Source: Acanthamoeba castellanii str. Neff
Lineage: Eukaryota > Discosea > Longamoebia > Acanthamoebidae
Assembly (NCBI RefSeq): GCF_000313135.1
Contig: NW_004457271.1
Location: 97,836 to 161,835 of the forward strand
Direction: 5' to 3'
DNA: 64,000 nucleotides
Part shown: in pieces, positions 12,101-21,192 of the stretch
Layout: each line of letters opens with the position of its first letter
Position numbering within the stretch: the stretch's first letter is position 1
Program-made: the position numbers and the translations under genes
Notes under the pieces: model-generated
What the model was told of the DNA's origin: nothing
The model's input: the letters and a program-made list of their open reading frames with translations, nothing else
Database searches by the model: none

Positions 12101-13030
12101 CCGGAAGAGGGGTAATGCAACGTACCCTGCAGTGTGTTGAGGGACTGCTGCAAATGGTTCTCCATGTTTTCCACAGGACCCCAAACAGCATTTTCCTGGT
12201 AACACAAATGTCAGGCAAGCAACCAGCACGGCACTGCAGCTGGGAATCGAGGTACGTTGGGCGCCTGGCCGTTGGAGGGTGCGGCCGTCACGCGAATGGA
12301 AGTGGTTTGCATGGGCACTCCCAGCGATCCCAGCACACTGTTGATAAGCTGCATGTGGTCGACCATATGCGAGTTAGTGTAAGCCACGTCGCTTGGCAAA
12401 GAGTTACTACCAAGCGCGATGGGGACAAATGTTGAGCGTACATTGTCAAGAGCGGGCGGAGCGCCTCCTGTTTGATTCGGCAGAGAGAAGGTGCCCATGA
12501 CGATGCTGGCGGGGCGCATATGGCCGCCCGCCATCGGGGTAGGCAGGGGTGCTCCAGTAGGCGCGGCCCCAGCGGGCGGCGTCTGTGCCTCCGGCGGGCG
12601 CTCCACCATGTGAATAGTCAGACCCGCCCTGATCGCTGTACAATGCGCAGCGCGCATGCCACGCGTTGGTGGTTAGGACCGATAAGGCCATAAGTCCAGA
12701 AGGTAAGACGGGAGACTGTACAGTACGAGCCAACGGTTTGGTCGTCCTTGAGCACTTTGCCCTGGAAAATCAGGCGCTGAGCCGTGGGGGCCACGTTCGT
12801 TTGGGTCGAGATCTTTGCCTTGAACTCACTGATCGTGGTCTGAAACAAAATACAAATGGAGGGTGAATGCTGTTGCAGAAAAATCGCGCTGAATGCAGAT
12901 CTACATGTAGAAAGGCAGCTTAATGGCGTACAGTAGCGGCAACTTCGACGGGGTGAACTTTGCCGTCGAGCGTTTTGACATTGACGCGAAACATTTCGGC
13001 CGAGGGAGCCTCTCCTCCTTTCGTTTCCAT
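9160..13030 (-). CDS. BAG6: BAG6/Scythe-like ubiquitin-like domain chaperone
   Basis: BAG6 holds exposed hydrophobic segments of tail-anchored or mislocalised proteins in cytosol and nucleus and hands them to membrane targeting or to degradation. The start at 13030 (METKGGEAP) leads into a ubiquitin-like fold: FRVNVKTLDGK, TISEFKAKI, LIFQGKVLKDDQTV and LTIHMVERPP. Several exons of Gln/Pro/Ala-rich sequence follow (about 10400-11600), with repeated short blocks PPLDLNALLSQ and PPMDFNALFSSLLGG. The acidic C-terminal exon reads DDVPSSWRQTLADD and then LSECYLSGSLPKASASKR, matching the conserved BAG6 tail (VPxxW ... LSDxYLSGxPxKRRK). The protein stops at 9160. Exon joins around 9600-10100 and 11700-12200 were not fully resolved. 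An alternative reading as a ubiquilin is disfavoured by the tail. Confidence 0.75.
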
Positions 13031-13183
13031 CTTTTTCGATTGCGGTTGTTTCCCCCATTTTCTGCCAGCTCACAGCAAGGTGGCTGCTGACGTCACGGGA
13101 GTCGAAAAAGAAAAGAAAAGGCTGGAGGGAAAACGACGCGTCAGGATCGCGAGGCAAGATTTTTGTCAACGCGATCGTGAACG

Positions 13184-14809
13184 ATGGAGGTAGAGACCAC
13201 GACATCGGCTGCGGCCACTCAGGGGGTGGCGGACGAGGAGGTGGTGGCGCGATACATTCGCAATTCGCTGAAGAGGACGTACGATCTGTTCCTCAGGAAT
13301 CACCACACATTCGCGCCTCTGCCCGAGAATGAGGAGAGCGAACGACTTGCTCTCTTCTCCAAGATTCAAGACGAATACGAGCCAGTGCGCAATCTCCAAC
13401 CACCTGCCAAGCGACCGGCTCCCTCTGCCACAAATGAAGCCGCATCTCAGGATGGAGCTGAATCAGACAAGGTCGAGCGGGTGCTCCAGACTCTGCCCTC
13501 GACAGGAGCTGCCGCATCGGCACAACAATCGTCGGCGGTCGTCGCCTTTCGCGAGGTGGCTTCGGCTCAGGCGCAGGGGGCGGGCAGCGGATTCACATCG
13601 ATGGCGTTGGCCAAACGAGGCCTCAATCTCGAGAAGCCGGAATGGCACGCGCCGTGGAAACTCATGCGCGTCATCAGCGGCCATCTCGGTTGGGTTCGTT
13701 CTGTGGCCGTCGATCCGGGAAATGAGTGGTTCGTTACCGGCTCGGCCGATCGTACGATCAAGATCTGGGATCTGGCATCGGGCACGCTCAAGCTCACCCT
13801 GACGGGTCACATCAACTCGCTGCGCGGCCTGGCCGTGTCGCCGCGCCACCCCTACCTCTTCTCGGCATCCGAGGACAAGATGGTCAAGTGCTGGGATCTC
13901 GAATACAACAAGGTCATCCGACACTACCACGGCCACCTGTCGGGCGTCTACTGTCTCTCCCTCCACCCTACCATCGATGTGCTCGTCACCGGAGGCCGTG
14001 ACTCGACTGCTCGTGTGTGGGACATGCGAACGAAGAACCAGGTGCGGCCTTCTCCTCCTCTTGACCGTTTCGCCTTGTCTCCAGCTGTGGGCTCACCTTC
14101 ATACCTCCATGCTTGTGTGCTGCATGCGTTGTGTGTGTCGTAGGTCCACTGCTTGTCGTCCCACGCGGCGACAGTGGTGTCGATCATCACGCAGGCCACC
14201 GACCCGCAGGTGGTGACCGGCTCGATGGACTCGACGGTGAAGCTGTGGGACCTGGCGGCGGGCAAGGCGATGTGCACCCTCACCAACCACAAGAAGGGCG
14301 TGCGCGCGATGGCCATGCACCCGCGGGAATACACATTCGCGTCGGCCTCGGCCGACAACATCAAGAAGTGGAAGCTGCCCAAGGGCGACTTCCTGCACAA
14401 CCTCCCCGGACACAACACCATCGTCCACTCGATGGCCATCAACGAGGACGGCGTGCTCGTGACCGGTGGTGACGACGGCTCGCTGTGCTTCTGGGACTGG
14501 AAGACCGGCCACCTCTACCAGCGCACTCAGACCATCGTCCAGCCTGGTACGTCCTTCTTCTTCGTCGTCGTCATGTGCACGCGTTCCTCTCTGGCGAGTG
14601 GGTCACTTACTCTGCTTGCGCGACGCGTGCAACCAGGTTCGCTCGACTGCGAGGCCGCCGTGTACGCTATGACGTTCGACCAAACGGGTTCGCGTCTCAT
14701 CACCTGCGAGGCCGACAAGACCATCAAGGTGTGGAAGGAGGACGAGGACGCCACCGAGGAGACGCACCCCGTTCAGTGGAAGCCTTCACGTGCCGTCAAG
14801 CGCTACTAA
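13184..14809 (+). CDS. PLRG1: Pleiotropic regulator 1 (PLRG1/PRL1), WD40 spliceosomal protein
   Basis: PLRG1 belongs to the Prp19/CDC5L complex that activates the spliceosome. Three exons give a complete frame: 13184-14041, 14144-14546 and 14637-14809, with introns GTGCGG...GTAG and GTACGT...CCAG. The N-terminal ~150 residues contain the family's RTYDLFL block. Seven WD40 blades follow, starting at the diagnostic linker [20 protein letters not shown]. Clear blade ends include [36 protein letters not shown] and DKTIKVWKE. The C-terminus KPSRAVKRY ends in the basic residues expected of the family. The total of about 477 residues is close to plant and animal PLRG1. The gene lies head-to-head with the BAG6-like gene (154 bp between starts), suggesting a shared promoter region. 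Confidence 0.93.
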
Positions 14810-14882
14810 GAGATGTATATGTACCCCCACTCATCTCCTCCCCCCCCCGAGCGCAAGGCTGAAGCTTCAGAAGACAACATGT

Positions 14883-16396
14883 TCATTTTCGATTCTCGTC
14901 CGACGGGAAGAGCCAGCTCACCACCTCGCCCCAGTCGTTCGCCTGCCACACCACTGGCCCTGCGCCGAGGAGGCCACGCGCGTGAGACAGTGGACGGGGG
15001 TGGGTCGAGCCCTTTGGTTGTGGGTACCTTGCGCGTTGGGCTCCTGTGCGAACTTCGTCTCGAAGCTGGCGAGTGGCCTGATCATGTCGAGGAAGTGGAA
15101 CGTAAGAACGAACGTAAGAAGAAAGGCCATGCACGAACAGCATCATTGCCATCTTTCCGTACCTCACTTCGACGTTGTAGGCCCGCAGCACCTCCGCTGC
15201 GGTCTTGCGGCTTCCCATCAGCACACCGTAGTCGGCCTGCAAGAGAGCAACAACCGCTTACACATCAACAACCGCTCTCTGACCTGAGCAAGTGCAGGCG
15301 GGCGTCGCTCACCTCTAACAAGGCCAGTATATCGTTGAGCGAATCGCCCACATACAGCACTCGCTGGAAATGATTGCACACACACACCACACACGTCAGC
15401 GTCAGCTGTCATCGCGTGCGCGACACGGCAGGACAGTCTGTGCGAGCAACGTACGTTGTTGGGCCGGTTGTGCAGCTCCTCGCGCAGACATCGAATGTAT
15501 CGCTGCTTGTCCAGCGCTGAGACCACCTGCAACTTCATCTGGCCCGTGGAGAGCTTGGTCACCTCGTCGTAGGCCAACTGATGCAACCACCCAGGGAGTT
15601 AGTCAGGTGCGAACGCCGCGGCCGCGGCCGTACAAACGATGCAACCCACGAACGTCCATGGGGTTTACCTCGTTGGTCCGGATGTGCTGTTCGTCGATCA
15701 GGCCGTCCAGTGCGCCGGCCAGGTAGTCCTTGCTCCAGTTGGCGGACAGCGCGTGCAGCGCGAGTCCTCCTTCGCAATCTGTGTTGGCTGCCGCCTCTTC
15801 CCGCAGTCGGCGAATGCACTCGACGGCGCCGGTGTGCAGCAGATCCGAGCGTGCCATCGATCGGCCCAGCTCGCGCCACTGCTCGGTGCTCAGCCCCGCG
15901 AGCAGGCCCGCGGCCTCCACCCGCCGCACCGACTCGTACTCCTGTCGCATGCACGCACGGTCATCGCGGTTTGTAGAGCGCCCCAGCGAGCCACGGATGT
16001 TGGCGATGGTCGAAGGGGGTCTTGTAGCAAGGGGGAGGCGCGTACTACACGCTCCTCTTCGAGGAGGTGGTGCTGGAGCAGGGAGGCGGTGCGGTGTGAG
16101 CGCTGAGGCGGCAGCAGGTGGTCGAGGAAGGTGCCGTAGGGTCCGGCATAGGCCTCCTTCAGGCCTGCCCACACGTGCCGCTTGCTCTGGCCCACGGCGT
16201 CTTCTTCATCTCCAGGCCTGGCGCGCCCCTCGCCCTGTTCATCTCGGCGCTGCTGAGTAGCAGCTGAGTAGCACCGGGAGGCGCCGTCGATGGCGGCAGC
16301 GATGACGTCCTCGATGGTGTCCTTCCGCGTCAGGGTGCCGTCCACATCGAGCACCACCGCCCCGAGCCGAAGGCCACGCCAGCCCCGCGCCAGCAT
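14883..16396 (-). CDS. HAD-superfamily phosphatase similar to the C-terminal half of plant TH2 (thiamin monophosphate phosphatase)
   Basis: The start at 16396 gives HAD motif I in VVLDVDGTLTRKDT (nucleophile and acid/base Asp). Motif II is LHALSANWSKDYL (Ser), a lysine block follows in LDKQRYIRCL, and motif IV is YVGDSLNDILALLEADYG. After motif IV the order VEVR-PLASFETKF ... WGEVVSWLF resembles the end of plant TH2, where this HAD domain dephosphorylates thiamin monophosphate. The TenA half of TH2 is absent. The penultimate join was chosen as GTACGG...GATCAG because it is the only GT-AG pair that keeps frame. The last exon ends SDENRK at 14883. The gene converges with PLRG1, 73 bp apart. Activity on thiamin phosphate is inference. 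Confidence 0.65.
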
Positions 16397-16505
16397 CCAC
16401 AGATAAATAGCGAGCGATAATAAAAATGGAAATAAAATATAAATAACCTCCGAGAATTATTTTCCTGTTGATTAATCGATCCGGCCGACGCAGAACGCAA
16501 ACAAA

Positions 16506-17266
16506 ATGGGAGGAGGACTGACGAAGGAAGAGCGCAAGCAGGTGTTCTACGTGTTCAGCAAGATCGACACCTCGAAGGCTGGCCACATTTCGATCGATAA
16601 TCTCAAGGTAAACAATAAGTCCAACCGCAGAAATGCATTGAACTCATCGCCTAAACGAATGTTTTCCATCAACTGGTTGCGTTGTGGCCACCTCCAGAAA
16701 TATTGTACTGGCTGGACAAAGGAGGGTCTGCTTCAGGTGCTCAAGTACGCTTGCGCTACCAAGACCGGCGAGTACGCACCCCCTTCCGGCCCACATCCTC
16801 GCGTTGTTACCCCCCTTTTCTTTTTCTCACTTCTTCCATCTTCTGTAGAATCTCGCCTGGCGGTTTTGAACAGTTCTGCAAGTCGCGAGTGGTCTACGCC
16901 TGGTACCTCTACGACAAGGAGGGCTGTACGTCTCACTCCTTTGGCCAGCACCACCAGCTCGCGGTTGGCGTTTCAGTGAAGCGGCGTTTGGTGTTTGTGT
17001 TTGTGCTACCGACATTGTGACTGAAGCTTGCTTTGGTGCATGCATGTCGTCTTGCAGCTGGATCGATTGATGTGGAGAACGTGAAGGACGTGCTATACGA
17101 CATGCTCAAGAATGCTGGCGACGAGGAGATCGACACGATTGCGCAGGAGAAGATCAAGCAATGGGACACCAACGGCGATGGCAAGGTCACCCTCTCGGAC
17201 TTCACCGAGTACGTGATCAAGAGCATCGCCGCCGAGAAGGACCCGTGGGAGTTCGCCCAGGAGTAA
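16506..17266 (+). CDS. Small EF-hand calcium-binding protein
   Basis: The start MGGGLTKEERKQVF at 16506 suits the ATG just downstream of an AT-rich promoter, and MGGG could be N-myristoylated (inference). Exon 1 is 16506-16607. Exon 2 begins after CTCCAG with KYCTGWTKEGLLQ, exon 3 with ISPGGFEQFCKSR, and exon 4 carries the rest. EF-type loops are DTSKAGHISIDN (weak), DKEGSGSIDVEN (assembled across an intron) and DTNGDGKVTLSD (canonical). Its size and layout recall calcineurin-B or KChIP-like sensors, but no family signature is decisive. The partner is unknown. Confidence 0.75.
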
Positions 17267-17444
17267 CCCACCATCCAGTGTGGCCTTCGCTTCGCCGTCT
17301 GCACACCCGCTACGTCACCAGCACCACCTTCACTTGCGTGATGACGCCAGCACCCACCCACGCGTACGTTTGCTGCCCGCGCTCGTCTTTTTTGTATTTA
17401 TTACTACCCCCTCAGGCACGCTGCCAACGTACGAGCAGCCGCAC

Positions 17445-17450
17445 AATAAA
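17445..17450 (+). promoter_or_regulatory. Candidate polyadenylation signal (AATAAA) of the EF-hand gene
   Basis: The hexamer lies 179 bp after the stop codon in the expected orientation. Assignment is by position only. Confidence 0.4.
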
Positions 17451-17602
17451 TCTCCACAACCAGAACGCCAGGGCGGGCGTTGTACACAAGGAATACGAGG
17501 TCGAGGAGGGAGGAGCAATCAATAATCCGTTTGTTCACACGAGGAGTATGCGTGTACAAGCATCATCCAATCAAAAGTGGAAATCCAAAAGGCAGCAATA
17601 AC

Positions 17603-17673
17603 GGCGCCGTAGTTAAGTGGTAAAATTCTCGCTTAGGGTGCGAGAGGCCCCGGTTCGATTCCGGGCGGCGCCC
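17603..17673 (+). tRNA. tRNA-Pro (AGG)
   Basis: The acceptor stem GGCGCCG pairs fully with CGGCGCC. The anticodon stem CTCGC/GCGAG holds loop TTAGGGT with anticodon AGG. The T-arm is CCCGG-TTCGATT-CCGGG. There is no intron and no encoded CCA. A second identical copy lies at 20741. Confidence 0.95.
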
Positions 17674-17767
17674 CATCTTTTCTTTTATTTACTTTTTTTT
17701 TGAAAAGGACCACATCTTGAACTGGGCCACGCATGGCAAGTGTTCCCATGTAATTGAGCAAAAATCA

Positions 17768-17793
17768 GGGGGTGTAGCTCAGATGGTAGAGCA
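17768..17793 (+). pseudogene. 5' fragment of a tRNA-Ala gene
   Basis: The first ~26 bases match the tRNA-Ala genes at 17950 and 40702 up to the end of the D-arm (GGTAGAGC). The sequence then departs, with no anticodon or T-arm. Confidence 0.8.
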
Positions 17794-17949
17794 GCAGTCA
17801 TGGCAGCTTCCAAAAACGGTTGATGGGACGAATGTGAAGCAAAGAATAACTTAGACTTTAGTCCATGAAAAACTCAAAAGGGTTGAAATGAGTGATAAAT
17901 TAGTAAAATGTTGCGATGTTTGGCCACATGACCAAAAATAAATCAGCAC

Positions 17950-18022
17950 GGGGGTGTAGCTCAGATGGTAGAGCGCTCGCTTAGCATGCGAGAGGTAAAG
18001 GGATCGATACCCTTCTCCTCCA
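17950..18022 (+). tRNA. tRNA-Ala (AGC)
   Basis: GGGGGTG opens the acceptor stem and CTCCTCC closes it, with a U-U opposition at pair 6-67. The anticodon stem CTCGC/GCGAG holds loop TTAGCAT with anticodon AGC. The T-arm is AAGGG-ATCGATA-CCCTT. It is identical to the copy at 40702. Confidence 0.93.
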
Positions 18023-18182
18023 ATATTTTGTTATCCCCAACACTACTGGGAAGTTGTGTTTTTTGAACAGATTCTGTAAATCATGTTTTTCTGTGTTCTT
18101 GTGTAAAATGTTGATGGGCTTCAACTTTACAGTGGGTTTGTAATTGTTTTGGTTTTCAATTAAGAGTATTGGCTGCTGTGTT

Positions 18183-18255
18183 GCTGGCCTAGCTCAGTTG
18201 GTAGAGCGCGAGACTATAACACTCGAGGTCGTGGGTTCGAGCCCTACGGTCAGCC
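18183..18255 (+). tRNA. tRNA-like gene with apparent AUA anticodon (Lys-like body)
   Basis: A complete cloverleaf can be drawn: acceptor GCTGGCC/GGTCAGC, D-stem GCTC/GAGC, T-arm GTGGG-TTCGAGC-CCTAC. The anticodon arm is CGAGA-CTATAAC-ACTCG, with an A-A opposition next to the loop. U33 precedes AUA, so the triplet at 34-36 is AUA, nominally reading Tyr UAU. The body resembles eukaryotic tRNA-Lys more than tRNA-Tyr. It may be a pseudogene or an undescribed isoacceptor. Confidence 0.6.
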
Positions 18256-18376
18256 ATTCTTATTGGGCAGTCATTCTTTTTGTGGACGTTCAGAGATGCA
18301 CCTCGAGCTCGTGATTAGGGTGGCTCAGCTTCAACAACGTTGCATTTTGTGGTGTGACAGCTCAAGCACACGCTCG

Positions 18377-19897
18377 CTATTGGTCTGTGATGGCTGGTTG
18401 CTGTTGGGTCACGCAGTGCATGCCGCCTCCGCCAAAGTTGATGTTCTCGCAGTCGATCTGGACGATCTTGCGGTCGGGGAAGACCGACTGCAGGATGTCC
18501 CTCGCTGCGTCGTCTGTCCGCTTGACCGCCTCGTCCCGTCCCTCCGCGTGGTAGCGCGGCATCAGCACCACGCCGTTCGAGATGACGAAGTTGCAGTAGC
18601 TCCCCGGCACCACGGCCTCGATCGCCCTCAGATCGTCTTGGCTGCCGCCGCCGGCGACGTAGTCGGGGTGAAGTTCTTCGAGGAGCTGCTCAAAGGTCTT
18701 GCCGGAGCTGAAGGCCACCGCGCTGTAGTCGCCGAAGAGGGGGTCGGCGGGCTTGACCTTGATGACGTCAACGGGCGGCAGCGGAATGCGCACGATGGTG
18801 AACGGGTGGCCGTCCTGGTCGGTCTCGCCGGCCAGGATCCGGTAGTTCTCCTCCATGCGCTGGTGGCTGAGCCGGCCAATCGGGTGGTCACGGTCCTCCG
18901 CACGCACCTCACATTGGCCGGGTTGGTGGGCGACACACGTGTGCGCTGTTAGCCCCCATGTTCGCCCAGTGACACTGATCAGTGGGAGCCAGCACAGTAC
19001 CTCAGCAAGAAGGACGGTAGTCGGGTTGACGAACCGAGCGTACTGCGGAAAAAAAAACGAGGTGAGATTGCATGATGTGTGTCGTGTGTGTCGTGTGTGT
19101 CGTGTGTGTTGCGTGTGTCGCGTGTGTCGCTCACCTCATCAACATGTCCACCGGTGCAGGGCATGTTGAACACGCCGCCGGGGAGAGGCCCGCGGAAGAT
19201 GTGGTCATCCTCGGCGACGCCCTGCTTGAGCCAAATCACCTTGCGCACGTCGAACAGGCTCTTGAAATGTTCGGTGAGGTGCTCCTTGGTGAGGTCGGGG
19301 TTGCGCTGGAGCTCCACGGCCTCGGTGACCATCAGGGTGCCCCTTCCGTTGAACTCCCGATTGCCGCCCTCCGACATACCGACATACGAAGTCGGCGTCG
19401 ACGGTGGCCAGCGAGAGGGCGTGCGCCACGCGACGCGACACCTCGCCCTCGGCGATCAGCTCGGCAATCTCCTCCGGCGGCACGACGGTGGGCAGAAGGT
19501 TGTCGAGCCAGCCCCATATGTTCCACCGGAAGACGGCCACCTTGAGCGGCAGACTCGGGTCGGTGGAGGACTTGAGAAAGATCGGTCCGAAGTCGCGCAT
19601 CCAGATTTCCAGGTGTTTGACGAGATGAAACTGGAGCTTGGCCACACTGGCGGCGGACGATGGATGCCTCTCCTGCAGGGCGGTCTGTATCTGTTGTTTC
19701 TCCGCGTCGTCGTTCACGATGACCGCTACCTTGACAAAGGGCAGCAGCGCTTCCATCATGTCCAAAAGGACCGGCTGCATGGGCCTCCCCTGGAGGAACT
19801 CCTTCCGGGTGTGCAGCCAACTGAGCCACACACACTCTTGCGGCTCGAACTCGGCCGGGAAGATATAGTGCCCTGCTGCCTCCAGCGTCATCGCCAA
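18377..19897 (-). CDS. Agmatine deiminase / peptidyl-arginine deiminase family enzyme
   Basis: The family hydrolyses agmatine to N-carbamoylputrescine and ammonia in polyamine synthesis, using a catalytic Cys near the C-terminus. The start at 19897 gives MTLEAAGHYIFPAEFEPQE and then WLSWLHTRKEF. The conserved blocks EIWMRDFGPIFL, GGNREFNGRGTL, NPDLTKEHL, GHVDE, YCNFVISNGVVLMPRY and the catalytic CENINFGGGGMHCVTQQQP are all present. The protein ends at 18377. Oddity: between DADF and GGNREF the frame shifts by one within an 8-bp tandem duplication (19369-19387), which is either an ultra-short intron, an assembly error or a real lesion. tRNA genes lie on both sides. Confidence 0.9.
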
Positions 19898-20740
19898 AAC
19901 GCGTTCAACAGAACAGCTCGCGAGATTGAGCGTTCTTTTACGGTTGCTTTAACCTGATTTATCGGGCGTCTAATCCAATTTTGGAAGTTTCGCAAACAAA
20001 GAAAAAGCGAATATTTACTTCGGTGAAGTACGACACCAACAGATACCAGAATAATAGTAAAAATATTTCCGAAGCTGCACCGCCCACTTAGGCGCAACGT
20101 TTCAGAACACGTTTGGGAGGGCCAACCACACAGTTCCTTTTCGCTGTCCAATGACAGTTGCACTGGAAAAGTGGAGCTCAGTTCTCTCCTCTACAACAAC
20201 AAACATGACTCTATTCATACCACCTTATTGTTCAATCAGTTTCTGCACCTGTAATTCACTTTGTTGGTTGGTGTGATCATGCAGGGCCTGTACCAAGCAC
20301 TCCAAAACAGGTCACACCTTCCTTGCCTCAAGCCAACAGGACCACTGGCTATTAGGATCACCCCCTTCACCAGGAAGCCAGACAAGGACACCCACACCTG
20401 GGTGTCACAGTGGTCCACAACCAAAAGAGGCAATCAATATGTTCTCCCCAAAGATGACAGACCATCACATCCAGGAGTTTCTCAGTCACTCTCAAGATCT
20501 GCATGTTTTTGTACTGTGACCTCAAAACAACCTCAACTGCACTAAAAAATGCTCTGCTTGCTTCAGTGGGACAATTTAGGAGAACAAAAATGCAAGTTTT
20601 TTCATGCATTCCCATCACCATGCTGATAATGAAAGCTCCATTCTTCACTGCAAGCACAATGCAGAAGCATGGTGTGCTGGTGTGGTAAAGGAGTAAAATA
20701 TGCAGCATGTCGGCGCCATTTCTCAATTGTTCAGCCAATA
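19898..20740. other. Intergenic region upstream of the deiminase
   Basis: The part near 19900-20160 is the presumed promoter of the deiminase. The rest is AT-richer, with no conserved ORF. It ends in the left arm of an inverted repeat (20650-20686) whose partner lies beyond the tRNA-Pro gene. Confidence 0.6.
20650..20686 (+). repeat. Inverted repeat, left arm, flanking tRNA-Pro
   Basis: Thirty-seven bases (starting GCAAGCACAATGC) are the reverse complement of 20855-20891 with one mismatch. Confidence 0.9.
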
Positions 20741-20811
20741 GGCGCCGTAGTTAAGTGGTAAAATTCTCGCTTAGGGTGCGAGAGGCCCCGGTTCGATTCC
20801 GGGCGGCGCCC
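20741..20811 (+). tRNA. tRNA-Pro (AGG), second copy
   Basis: The tRNA is identical to the one at 17603. The start of the 3' flank (CATCTTTTCTTTT and, further on, GGACCACATCTT) is also shared, so the copy arose by duplication of a slightly larger segment. Confidence 0.95.
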
Positions 20812-20854
20812 CATCTTTTCTTTTCGTTTTATGGACCACATCTTTTACTCCGAG

Positions 20855-20891
20855 ACCACACCAGCACGCCATGCTTCTGCATTGTGCTTGC
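20855..20891 (-). repeat. Inverted repeat, right arm, flanking tRNA-Pro
   Basis: This is the partner of 20650-20686. The arms are 168 bp apart with the tRNA-Pro gene in the loop. Confidence 0.9.
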
Positions 20892-20946
20892 ACCCCCCCA
20901 TGCATTCCCATGCAACCACACCAAGAGTCAGCTATTGATAAGGCTA

Positions 20947-21017
20947 GGCGCTGTAGTTAAGTGGTAAAATTCCTGCTTCGGGTGCAGGAGGCCCCGGTTC
21001 GATTCCGGGCAGCACCC
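20947..21017 (+). tRNA. tRNA-Pro (CGG)
   Basis: The acceptor is GGCGCTG with CAGCACC (C-A mismatch at the third pair). The anticodon stem CCTGC/GCAGG holds loop TTCGGGT with anticodon CGG. The T-arm is the same as in the AGG copies. It is probably functional, diverged from the same ancestor. Confidence 0.88.
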
Positions 21018-21192
21018 TAGCAGTTTTCCTTTTTGTGGAAGGAAACTCAGAGTAGCAAGGAGTTGCGGCCTCTTGTGTGGTGAAGGGGACGAAGGCTTTG
21101 TGTTGGTGGTGCTCATTATTAGTAGTGTTGGGTTGCCTCCCATCAAGGGCTAGGCCGCAAGTGGTAACTCTCCATCTTGCCGCCTCCCACTT

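Larger units (their letters stand above)
17267..18376. other. tRNA cluster spacer, first part
   Basis: Downstream of the EF-hand gene an AATAAA lies at 17445-17450. The rest is AT-rich spacer holding tRNA-Pro, a tRNA-Ala 5' fragment, tRNA-Ala and the AUA-anticodon tRNA, each listed separately. I see no protein-coding gene. Confidence 0.7.

Noticed and set aside
20170..20640. Possible retroelement or protein gene between the deiminase and tRNA-Pro
   Set aside because: There is no reverse transcriptase or integrase motif, no terminal repeats and no long frame.
21140..21185. tRNA-like AAGGGCTAGGCCGCAAGTGG stretch
   Set aside because: It cannot be folded into D-, anticodon and T-arms.
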